Assembly (NCBI GenBank): GCA_022793895.1
Contig: JAAWDS010000008.1
Span: 34,417 to 98,416 of the forward strand
DNA: 64,000 bases
DNA from: Provencibacterium sp.
Lineage (GTDB): Bacteria; Bacillota; Clostridia; Oscillospirales; Ruminococcaceae
Direction: 5' to 3'
Below the pieces are notes generated by a model. That model saw nothing but the letters and a program-made list of their open reading frames with translations, was not told the origin of the DNA and did not search any database. Position numbers and translations under genes: made by a program. This document shows, one piece after another, positions 57,542-64,000 of the stretch (its first letter is position 1; each line of letters begins with the position of its first letter).

Positions 57542-58249
57542 GTGTTTGAGGTCAGCCATGTTACCAAGCGCTATGGGAAGCTGGCAGCCAACCGGGATGT
57601 CAGCTTTTCGGTGGGGGACGGCCAGATAGCCGTTCTGATGGGGCCGAACGGCGCTGGGAAATCTACGATCATTAAATGTATCACCGGCCTGCTGCGTTTT
57701 TCAGGCGAGATCACGTTGGGCGGTTTCCCCAACAAATCGCTGGAAGCCAAACGGCTGCTGGGCTATGTTCCGGAGCTGCCGGCGGTTTATGATATGCTGA
57801 CCGCCGGCGAGCACTTAGAGTTTATCGCCCGCGCCTACCGGCTGGAGGATTGGGAGCCTTGGGCGCGGCAGCTATTGGAGCGCTTCGAGCTGGAGGATAA
57901 ACGGGGAAAGCTGGGGAGGGAGCTCTCGAAGGGGATGCAGCAGAAGCTCAGCATCTGCTGCGCCATGCTGCCGCAGCCCCGCGTGGCTATCTTCGACGAG
58001 CCGATGGTCGGGCTGGATCCCCACGCCATTAAGGAGCTCAAGGCCCTTTTCTCCGAGCTGCGGGCAAAGGGCGCTTCGGTGCTCATCAGCACCCACATGA
58101 TCGACAGCGTGGAGGACTATTGGGATGTTGCGCACATTATGGTAGACGGCTCTTTTGCCGCCACCCGCCGGGCCGGGGAAGCGGCGGAGGACGGGCAGAC
58201 GCTGGAGGAGCTCTTCTTTTCGATCACCGAGCGGGAGGGGCGCGCATGA
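57542..58249 (+). CDS. ABC transporter ATP-binding protein
   Basis: 235 residues. GTG at 57542 with AGGGGGAAAGAA upstream. Walker A GPNGAGKSTIIKCI (about 36-49), Q-loop region GYVPELPAVYDMLT, signature-like ELSKGMQQKLSI (S-K-G-M-Q-Q instead of LSGGQ, a variant common in ABC-2 exporters) and Walker B AIFDEPMVGLDP. It overlaps the following permease gene by 4 bp (ATGA). The divergent gap to the alcohol dehydrogenase gene holds TACAAT at 57462 without a good -35. Substrate unknown. Confidence 0.92.
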   Translation: MFEVSHVTKRYGKLAANRDVSFSVGDGQIAVLMGPNGAGKSTIIKCITGLLRFSGEITLGGFPNKSLEAKRLLGYVPELPAVYDMLTAGEHLEFIARAYRLEDWEPWARQLLERFELEDKRGKLGRELSKGMQQKLSICCAMLPQPRVAIFDEPMVGLDPHAIKELKALFSELRAKGASVLISTHMIDSVEDYWDVAHIMVDGSFAATRRAGEAAEDGQTLEELFFSITEREGRA

Positions 58250-59802
58250 GGGCGTTGTGCTATCTTGCCGCAGTCCGTCTGAAAAACGGGCTGCTGGATT
58301 GGCTGCGCCGTCCAGCGCGGCTGATTACCGTTTTGATGTTTGCCGCGCTGCTGGTGTTTTCGGCGTTGGGATCGCGTGCGCCCGCTCTGGAGCTGCGCCG
58401 TCCGCTCTCCGAGCTGGGGGCGATAGTCTTTTTGCTGTATACGTTCACCTTTGTATCCGGCGCGCTGCAAGGCTTGCAGACCGGCGCCAGCTTTTATTCG
58501 ATGGCGGATGTGCATTTTCTTTTCCCCGCCCCCATTTCCCCGCGCCGGGTGCTGCTGTACGGGCTGATCCGGCAGGCGGGATCCTCGCTGTTCATCGGCT
58601 TTTTTCTCTTGTATCAATATAGCTGGCTGCACAGCCTTTATGGCGTTTCGATGGGCGGGCTTCTCGTTCTCCTTACCGGTTATGGCCTGTGCATCTTCTG
58701 TTCGCAGCTCACGGCCATGGTTCTCTACTCCTTTACCTCGCAGAATGAGAGCGCGCAGCGAACGGCGAAGGCGGTTATTTTCCTGCTGTGCGCCCTAACG
58801 GCGCTCGGCCTTCTTCCCGGTCTTTTAAGCGGAACAGGGGATTGGCTGGCGCTGGCGGCGCAGGGGTTAGATTCCCTGTGGGTTTCCTTCTTCCCGGTCG
58901 CCGGATGGGTTCGGGCGGCAGTAATGGGCTTCCTTGGTGGAAATCGGACGCTGGCGATAGATTTTTTGCTGCTGTGCGGGGCCTATATCGCAGCGCTGCT
59001 GCTCCTGGTATCGGGCAAGCATCCGGATTTTTATGAGGATGTGCTGCTGGCAGCCGAGGTTTCCCAAAGCGCGGTCACCGCGAAGAAGGAGGGGAGGGTG
59101 CAGGAGAATCTTCCGCGCCGCATCCGGGTAGGGAAAACGGGAATCCGGCACGGTGCAGGCGCGGGCGTTTTCTATTACAAGCACCGCCTGGAGGATAGGC
59201 GTTCCCAGTTTTTCCTGTTGGATTCGCTTTCGCTTTTCTTTCTTGCTTTTGGCTGGGGAATGGCTTGGCTGATGCGGGAGGAGGGCCCCATTCCGCTGCT
59301 GGTGTTCACCACCTATCTGCAACTTTTTTCCACCGCGAGCGGACGCTGGGTGCGGGAGCTGCTCCAGCCCTATGTTTACCTGCTGCCTGAGCCTGCAGCG
59401 CTGAAGCTGTTTCATATCTGCCGGGAGAGCATGCTGCGCGCGGCGGTGGAGGCGGCGGCGCTCTACCTGCCGGCGGGCCTCATCCTTGGACTGTCTCCGG
59501 CCGCTATCCTTGCCTGCTTTGCGTTCCGGATGGGGTTTGCCTTCCTGTTCTTAGCAGGCAATCTCCTGATTGAACGGGTGTTGGGAACGATAAACAGCCG
59601 GGTGATCATCATGACGCTGTATTTTCTGATCTTAATTTTGTTGGGCATCCCCGGCATTATCCTGGCCGTTGCGCTGTATGCCCTTTTGGACAGTCTGGCG
59701 CTGGCCCTGTGGGCCTCCTGCCTCTTTAATCTGGCCGTTTCGGCGCTCACCGGCTTCCTCTGCCGCAATATGCTGGACTGTGCGGAGATGAACAACTGGT
59801 AG
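58246..59802 (+). CDS. ABC-2 type exporter permease
   Basis: 518 residues, start ATG 58246 in the 4-bp overlap with the ATPase gene. About 11 hydrophobic segments, no signal peptide, and a cytoplasmic loop (about 280-330) rich in charged residues (KKEGRVQENLPRRIRVGK). The pattern matches the putative ABC exporter family found next to such ATPases in clostridia. Cargo unknown; drug or peptide export and stress roles are common for relatives. A short stem follows the stop codon. Confidence 0.85.
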   Translation: MRALCYLAAVRLKNGLLDWLRRPARLITVLMFAALLVFSALGSRAPALELRRPLSELGAIVFLLYTFTFVSGALQGLQTGASFYSMADVHFLFPAPISPRRVLLYGLIRQAGSSLFIGFFLLYQYSWLHSLYGVSMGGLLVLLTGYGLCIFCSQLTAMVLYSFTSQNESAQRTAKAVIFLLCALTALGLLPGLLSGTGDWLALAAQGLDSLWVSFFPVAGWVRAAVMGFLGGNRTLAIDFLLLCGAYIAALLLLVSGKHPDFYEDVLLAAEVSQSAVTAKKEGRVQENLPRRIRVGKTGIRHGAGAGVFYYKHRLEDRRSQFFLLDSLSLFFLAFGWGMAWLMREEGPIPLLVFTTYLQLFSTASGRWVRELLQPYVYLLPEPAALKLFHICRESMLRAAVEAAALYLPAGLILGLSPAAILACFAFRMGFAFLFLAGNLLIERVLGTINSRVIIMTLYFLILILLGIPGIILAVALYALLDSLALALWASCLFNLAVSALTGFLCRNMLDCAEMNNW

Positions 59803-59822
59803 CGGCGGTTTTCTTCGCCGCT
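59801..59822 (+). terminator. Possible terminator after the ABC exporter
   Basis: 7-bp perfect stem AGCGGCG / CGCCGCT with an 8-nt loop that starts at the exporter stop codon, followed by GGTAAAATTTTCC. There is no good U-tract. Another weak stem, GTTGA...TCAAC with CTTTTT behind it, lies at 59896-59930. Confidence 0.35.
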
Positions 59823-60031
59823 GGTAAAATTTTCCAGACCCCTTTATTTTCCTTCGGGGAGAGCGAGTAAATATAAATGAGGGAAGATAGGGCCCGTTGA
59901 TAAAGGTACAGTTTTGTCAACCGGCTTTTTAGTATCTTCCGGCTACTCCTTTGCAGGCACACCGGGCAAACCGCAGGCTGGTTCAGGGGGAAAGAAAGCC
60001 CTTGAGATTATGACGGTATGGAGAGATTGGA

Positions 60032-61864
60032 ATGGGAATGGTAGTAAGAAGCAACATCATGGCGCTGAACGCGAACCGTCAGCTGGGGATGAACAACAGC
60101 CAGGTATCGAAGTCGTTGGAGAAGCTGTCGAGCGGTTTTAAGATCAACCGCGCGGGCGACGACGCTTCCGGCCTCGCCATCAGCGAGAAGATGAAGGCGC
60201 AGATCAAGGCGCTGGACACGGCGTCCTCGAACTGCCAGGACGGCATCTCGCTGGTACAGACGGCGGAAGGCGCGCTGACCGAGGTGCATGACATGCTCAA
60301 CCGCATGGTCGAACTGGCCGGCAAGTCTGCCAACGGCACCATGGAGCGGCCGACCGACGCGAACGGTACGATTCAACCGGAGACGGTGAATAAAGGCGGC
60401 ACCGACCGTAACGCGTTGCAAGAAGAGATGAACGCGCTCTGTAAGGAAATTGACCGCATTGCGGACTCGACCAACTTCAACGGTATCAAACTCTTAAACG
60501 GCAACCTCAGTGGCGGTAGCGCCGGGAATACGGGAAGTACTGGAAACACCGGCAGCGCCGGGAATACCGGAAATACGGGCAACACCGGCGGTACCGGTGA
60601 CACGCTGACGGCTTCGGATATCACCGGCCCGACGAATATGGCTATAAACGTGTCGATGGCCGCAGGTCAGCAAACAGCGAAGTTCGATCTTGCAGGTGTT
60701 AAATTTGCGAAGGATGGTACGGTCAGCGTTACTTTCGGGAAAAGGACCTACGATGTAGACGTTAAAAAGGATATGACCGACGCAGAGTTTTTAAATGCGC
60801 TGGCGACGGTTTATAATAAGAATCCGATAATCGATTCGGCTGCCGGTGAATTTGTCGCGTCGGGCACTGCGGGCAAGCCGGCCGAGCTTCAGTTGACGGG
60901 CTTGAATTCAGCGGCGGCAAGTTTCACTTGGGAATCGGTGGTGACAATCGTCCCGAAGGCAGCTCCGACCGGCGGTACAGGAGGCACAACCGGATCCGGT
61001 GGAACAACCGGCGGGACCGGCGGCACGAACGGAACGGGCGGCGCTGCCAAAGCGCCCACCTTCGAGCCAGATCCGGCCGGCTTGGCGAAATTTAACATTG
61101 CATTGGTGGAACTCTCCGGCTTCCAAGGAGAGATCGACGCCGATACCAAGGTTAAAATGGCCTATGACGGAGCCACCCAAAAGCTGTCGGTCACGATTGG
61201 CAGCGATACCTTTGAATCGGCCGTTCTTACCGATAACGCGGCCAATTTGGGCGGGCAGGATATTACGCTCACCAACGGAAACGGCGAAACGATAACGGTG
61301 AAAACGGCAGATACCGTCTCCGAAATCGGTAAGGATAAAACGGGAAACATCGCTTCCACCGTCATCGGCACGCTGAAGCCCGCCGCAGACAACACCAACG
61401 GCGGGGCCGGCAACGCGCTGATTCTGCAAATCGGCGAGGACGGCCAGCAGTGGAACAAGATGGACGTTGCAATCGAAGACATGCACATTGTGAGCCTGTT
61501 TGCCCAGGCGAAGGCGGGCGTTGTGGTGCAGAACACCAATGAAACCGACCCGGCGATCATGACCATCGATATCAGCAGCCAGGATGCGGCGAGCAACGCT
61601 CTGGACAGCATCCGCGAGGCGGTGAACACGGTATCTACCCAGCGTTCGAAGCTGGGCGCAATCCAGAACCGTCTGGAGCACACCATCAACAACCTGGACG
61701 TTGCTTCGGAGAACATGAACTCTGCAAACAGCCGCGTACGGGACACCGACATGGCCAAGCAGATGATGAGCTACACGCAGATGAACGTGCTGACCCAGGC
61801 CGCGCAGGCAATGCTTGCCCAGGCCAACCAGCAGCCGCAGTCTGTCCTCCAGCTCCTCCAGTAA
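60032..61864 (+). CDS. fliC: Flagellin with collagen-like linkers in the variable region
   Basis: 610 residues. ATG at 60032 with GGAGAGATT upstream. The N-terminal D0/D1 part (1-160) has NRQLGMNNSQVSKSLEKLSS, GFKINRAGDDASGLAISEKM and DGISLVQTAEGALTEVHDML; the C-terminal part (about 515-610) has SNALDSIREAVNTVSTQRSKLGA-type repeats and ends in NQQPQSVLQLLQ, so both export and polymerisation ends are intact. The exposed middle has two Gly/Thr/Asn repeats (161-191 and 313-338) separating a beta-rich domain. Cys68 and Cys137 lie in the D1 region, where Cys is rare. No other flagellar gene is in the window. It is monocistronic. Confidence 0.95.
   Translation: MGMVVRSNIMALNANRQLGMNNSQVSKSLEKLSSGFKINRAGDDASGLAISEKMKAQIKALDTASSNCQDGISLVQTAEGALTEVHDMLNRMVELAGKSANGTMERPTDANGTIQPETVNKGGTDRNALQEEMNALCKEIDRIADSTNFNGIKLLNGNLSGGSAGNTGSTGNTGSAGNTGNTGNTGGTGDTLTASDITGPTNMAINVSMAAGQQTAKFDLAGVKFAKDGTVSVTFGKRTYDVDVKKDMTDAEFLNALATVYNKNPIIDSAAGEFVASGTAGKPAELQLTGLNSAAASFTWESVVTIVPKAAPTGGTGGTTGSGGTTGGTGGTNGTGGAAKAPTFEPDPAGLAKFNIALVELSGFQGEIDADTKVKMAYDGATQKLSVTIGSDTFESAVLTDNAANLGGQDITLTNGNGETITVKTADTVSEIGKDKTGNIASTVIGTLKPAADNTNGGAGNALILQIGEDGQQWNKMDVAIEDMHIVSLFAQAKAGVVVQNTNETDPAIMTIDISSQDAASNALDSIREAVNTVSTQRSKLGAIQNRLEHTINNLDVASENMNSANSRVRDTDMAKQMMSYTQMNVLTQAAQAMLAQANQQPQSVLQLLQ
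60512..60604 (+). repeat. GXT tripeptide repeat in flagellin, linker 1
   Basis: Codes for residues 161-191, a run of triplets starting with Gly (GNT, GST, GSA, GGT, GDT). It is collagen-like in period but has no proline. DNA is built from near-repeats of GGAAATACCGGC type. Confidence 0.85.
60968..61045 (+). repeat. Gly/Thr repeat in flagellin, linker 2
   Basis: Codes for residues 313-338, composed of GGT, TGG and GTN/GTG combinations. With linker 1 it brackets a ~120-residue domain. Confidence 0.8.
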
Positions 61865-61903
61865 GCCGTTATCCGGCAACCTGTTTGATTACTCCAAACT
61901 CAA

Positions 61904-61941
61904 CAAGGGCCCTGCCGCAAGAAATTGCGGCAGGGCCCTTG
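61904..61941. terminator. Perfect hairpin with GAAA loop between flagellin and SDR gene
   Basis: 17-bp perfect arms CAAGGGCCCTGCCGCAA and complement around GAAA, a GNRA-type loop. It lies 39 bp after the flagellin stop codon and 6 bp before the end of the convergent SDR gene, so it serves both. Only TCTTGCTT follows. Confidence 0.8.
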
Positions 61942-61947
61942 TCTTGC

Positions 61948-62943
61948 TTATGAACGGCTGTAGTCACTGATTACCTGATCGCACCAGCGATCAAATTCGG
62001 GATCGGGACGCTTATATTCCGGATGGGCTTCGATATAGCGCAGCGCCCGTTCCACCCCTTGATCGAACCGGATGCAGGCGTTAAAGCCGGGCACGAGGCG
62101 CTTGAGCTTGCGGTTATCAAAGACAACCGAGTTGGCCTTATCCCCCAGCAGCGGACCGCGCAGCGAAGGATTATACTGGATCAGGCGATCGGTGGCAATG
62201 TGGCAAATAATAGGCTGCACGCCGAGCTTTTGAGCGACGATGCGATAGGACGCGTCCCAGGTCAGCGATTCATCCGAGGTAATGCCGACGGCCTCGCCAA
62301 TGGCGTGCGGATTTCCAATCAGGCCGTAAAAGCCCTTTGCGAAGTCCTCGTTAAAGGTGAAGGTCCAGAGGGACTGTCCGTCGCCATGCAGAAGAACTGG
62401 CTTACCGTCGAGCATCCGTTGCAGGATCTGCCAGCTCCCGCATTTCCCATGGACAGCCATCGGAATTTCCCGTTCATCATAGGTATGGCTGGGCCGGACG
62501 ATGGTAATCGGGAACCCCTCTTCGCGATAGGCGCGTAAGAGCCGCTCCTCACAGGCGATCTTTTTCTGGGAGTACTCCCAAAAGGGATTAAAGAGCGGAG
62601 TGCTCTCGTCTACGAGGTAGTGGGCGAGCGGCTTTTGATAAGCGGAAGCCGAGCTGATAAAGATATATTGGCGGGTTTTTCCGGAGAACAGGCGGATATC
62701 CCGTTCTATCTGCGCGGGATCGAAGACGATAAATTGAGCGACAGAATCGAAATACTCGTCCGCCAGCAGCCGACGGACCGATTCCTCATCGGCCATGTCC
62801 GCAGTAATGGCGCGCACCCCCTCAGGCAGCTCCTGCGAACGGTTGCCGCGGTTCAGCAGCACCACCTCATCTCCTTGCTGCACGGCCAGGCGGGTGCAGG
62901 CCATGCTGATTCTTCCGGTTCCGCCGATGAATAGGATTTTCAT
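61948..62943 (-). CDS. NAD-dependent epimerase/dehydratase (extended SDR)
   Basis: 331 residues. ATG at 62943 with AAAGGAAG upstream. Rossmann loop FIGGTGRISMACTRLAVQQG (4-23), substrate-site Ser region FISSASAYQKP and a YxxxK-like YSQKK near residue 135, in the order expected for atypical extended SDRs related to CSP41/isoflavone-reductase-like proteins. An HGDGQSLWTFTFNEDFAKGF segment is typical. No pathway partner lies next to it; it converges on the flagellin gene, and may act on a sugar nucleotide. Confidence 0.82.
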   Translation of the reverse strand: MKILFIGGTGRISMACTRLAVQQGDEVVLLNRGNRSQELPEGVRAITADMADEESVRRLLADEYFDSVAQFIVFDPAQIERDIRLFSGKTRQYIFISSASAYQKPLAHYLVDESTPLFNPFWEYSQKKIACEERLLRAYREEGFPITIVRPSHTYDEREIPMAVHGKCGSWQILQRMLDGKPVLLHGDGQSLWTFTFNEDFAKGFYGLIGNPHAIGEAVGITSDESLTWDASYRIVAQKLGVQPIICHIATDRLIQYNPSLRGPLLGDKANSVVFDNRKLKRLVPGFNACIRFDQGVERALRYIEAHPEYKRPDPEFDRWCDQVISDYSRS

Positions 62944-63038
62944 GTTTCGCTTACTTCCTTTCTCGTTTGTGATTAGCCGCCGGTGAGGCGGACTGATGGC
63001 CCAGTTAAAAAGAAGGGATCTCCAAGGCGCGCCGGCAA

Positions 63039-63068
63039 TGGACAGAAGGGTTAAAGACATGCTATACT
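63039..63068 (+). promoter_or_regulatory. Promoter of the thioesterase gene
   Basis: TGGACA (63039-63044), 18-bp spacer and TATACT (63063-63068), 60 bp before the gene. Confidence 0.65.
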
Positions 63069-63127
63069 TTATCCACTGAAGGGCGGGGAACGCCCTAAAA
63101 ACGGCTGGCGAAGGAGGAGAAGGAAGG

Positions 63128-63556
63128 ATGGAGATTAAACCCTACCTGCGTAAAACGCAATACTATGAAACGGATCAGATGGGGATCATCCACCATGCCA
63201 ATTATGTTTACTGGATGGAGGAGGCGCGCGTGGATTTCATGGAGCAGATGGGCTTTGGCTACCGGCAGGCGGTCGAAGCCGGGATTGATTTTGCCGTGTT
63301 GGGCCTCTCCTGCCGTTATCACAAAATGGTGCGGTTCGGGGAAGAGGTGCAGATAGAAATTTCGATCAGCCGCTTAACGGCCACCCGCATGACGGTAGCT
63401 TACCGCATCTTGGGACCGGATGGCACATTGCGCGCGACCGGGGAGAGCGAGCACTGCTATTTTTCAGGCCGCCTACAGCGTCCGGTTTCCCTTCCAAAAG
63501 CGCTTCCGGAGCTCTATGCCCTTTTTAGGTCGGTCTGTACGCAGGCGGAAGGCTGA
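63128..63556 (+). CDS. Acyl-CoA thioesterase, YbgC/4HBT family
   Basis: 142-residue hotdog-fold protein. ATG at 63128 after AAGGAGGAGAAGGA. The 4HBT signature is YETDQMGIIHHANYVYWMEEAR (catalytic Asp15 with the His pair), shown here in two halves: YETDQMGIIHHANY and VYWMEEAR. Later segments YHKMVRFGEEVQIEISI and AYRILGPDGTLRATGESEHCYF follow the family. It would hydrolyse short or aryl acyl-CoA thioesters. Own promoter and terminator; divergent from the SDR gene. Confidence 0.9.
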   Translation: MEIKPYLRKTQYYETDQMGIIHHANYVYWMEEARVDFMEQMGFGYRQAVEAGIDFAVLGLSCRYHKMVRFGEEVQIEISISRLTATRMTVAYRILGPDGTLRATGESEHCYFSGRLQRPVSLPKALPELYALFRSVCTQAEG

Positions 63557-63592
63557 ACGCGAGGCAGGTTTTCTTTAAAAATAGACTGAATA

Positions 63593-63631
63593 GGGAGCGT
63601 TGTAAAATGCAAGGCATTTTACAACGCTCCC
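63593..63631. terminator. Perfect hairpin between thioesterase and repeat-protein gene
   Basis: 18-bp perfect arms GGGAGCGTTGTAAAATGC and complement around AAG, 37 bp after the thioesterase stop codon and 19 bp before the stop of the minus-strand gene. No U-tract is obvious. Confidence 0.75.
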
Positions 63632-63649
63632 ACGTCTTACTGACCACCG

Positions 63650-64000
63650 TCAAGCGCGATGCTGTAAAAGTTTAATCTCATAGCAATTGTCGGCCGTTAC
63701 CCGCTGGATGCCAGATAACTGTTCGGCCACCTTGGCACTGACGAGCTGAACAGTTTTTTCAGCCGTTTCGGTAATTTGATCGCCGATCTCCATTGTTCTT
63801 TGTTCGATAAACGCTTTGAGTTCGTCTTGGCCCTTCTCCAGATTGCCGACCCGAGTGCAGAGCTCTTCCTGGCCTTTTTTGAGAGTGGCAACCTCGGCGC
63901 GGAGCTCTTCCTGGCCCTTCTCCAGATTGCCGACCCGAGTGCAGAGCTCTTCCTGGCCTTTTTTGAGAGTGGCAACCTCGGCGCGGAGCTCTTCCTGGCC
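63650..64000 (-). CDS. Coiled-coil repeat protein, C-terminal part (5' truncated)
   Basis: The frame is open from the window edge to the TGA at 63650-63652, giving the last 116 residues; the start lies beyond 64000. It consists of 14-residue blocks such as KGQEELRAEVATLK and KGQEELCTRVGNLE, repeated, then a non-repetitive helical tail GQDELKAFIEQRTMEIGDQI and a C-terminal end with VAEQLSGIQRVTADNCYE. The heptad pattern (E-L, V-L, L-L) predicts a parallel coiled coil. Function unknown. An ORF in another minus-strand frame over the same bases is an artefact of the repeats. Confidence 0.75.
   Translation of the reverse strand, partial: GQEELRAEVATLKKGQEELCTRVGNLEKGQEELRAEVATLKKGQEELCTRVGNLEKGQDELKAFIEQRTMEIGDQITETAEKTVQLVSAKVAEQLSGIQRVTADNCYEIKLLQHRA
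63831..63998 (-). repeat. Two perfect 84-bp tandem repeats
   Basis: Two adjacent identical 84-bp copies (63831-63914 and 63915-63998), and the unit appears to continue past the window edge. Each codes for 28 residues and is itself two related 42-bp halves. Perfect identity suggests recent expansion or active homogenisation. Confidence 0.9.

Noticed and set aside
59870..59905. Possible sigma-28 type promoter before flagellin (TAAA ... GATAA)
   Set aside because: The spacing and the -10 motif do not fit the GCCGATAA consensus closely enough.
63697..63975. Repetitive 92-residue minus-strand ORF at the window edge
   Set aside because: It is an out-of-frame reading of the 84-bp repeats; the frame open to the window edge gives a regular coiled coil.
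63831..63998. Repeats considered as a CRISPR array
   Set aside because: The copies are directly adjacent without spacers and keep an open reading frame.

Overview
The window is a chromosomal segment of a Gram-positive-type (Bacillota) bacterium, most likely a high-GC member of the Clostridia such as Oscillospiraceae. This placement is inferred from split rpoB and rpoC genes, a clostridial-style str operon, a MecA adaptor, a RecD2 helicase, a ComF protein, strong AAGGAGG ribosome sites and frequent TTG/GTG starts. No rRNA, tRNA, CRISPR array, insertion sequence or prophage gene was seen.

Layout. (1) 1-10.7 kb, plus strand: information-processing genes rpoB (5' end cut off), rpoC, rpsL, rpsG, fusA and tuf, with separate promoters before rpsL and tuf. 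(2) 11.0-15.9 kb, minus strand: a reduced RNF-like electron-transfer cluster (C, D, E and A subunits; no G or B) followed by a secreted glycoside-hydrolase-like protein, divergent from mecA. (3) 16.7-17.3 kb: rpe. (4) 17.7-45.0 kb, minus strand: a 27-kb surface-glycan operon with 22 genes and one good promoter at 45.25 kb. (5) 45.5-48.0 kb, plus strand: acetyltransferase, KdsC-like phosphatase and coiled-coil methyltransferase, probably a second glycan operon. (6) 48.2-52.3 kb: recD2, comF and mreB, followed by mscL on the opposite strand. (7) 53-64 kb: a giant membrane protein, a zinc alcohol dehydrogenase, an ABC exporter, a flagellin with collagen-like linkers, an SDR protein, a thioesterase and the 3' part of a repeat-containing coiled-coil protein.

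How the glycan operon appears to work. A phosphohexomutase, ManC and Gmd make GDP-4-keto-6-deoxymannose. Rmd converts it to GDP-D-rhamnose, and a perosamine-synthase-like aminotransferase with a NeuD/PglD-like acyltransferase could convert it to GDP-N-acyl-perosamine. Several GT4 enzymes would build the polymer, and Wzm-Wzt (with a C-terminal glycan-binding-type domain) would export it. Directly after wzt lies a methyltransferase fused to a long coiled coil made partly of 42-bp repeats, recalling the WbdD chain-length ruler of E. coli O8/O9a. Next comes a GtrA / GtrB-like / GT-C trio that could decorate the polymer outside the membrane, then ugd. The last part (17.7-24.2 kb) is the least familiar: a TagD-like cytidylyltransferase fused to a Gfo/Idh oxidoreductase, a HisC-like aminotransferase, a YidC-type insertase fused to a TagF-like glycerophosphotransferase, a membrane sulfatase-superfamily protein and a small membrane protein. 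I read it as a candidate new pathway that adds a CDP-activated (possibly amino-) alcohol phosphate to a surface polymer.

Many transcription units end in unusually long, near-perfect hairpins without strong U-tracts.
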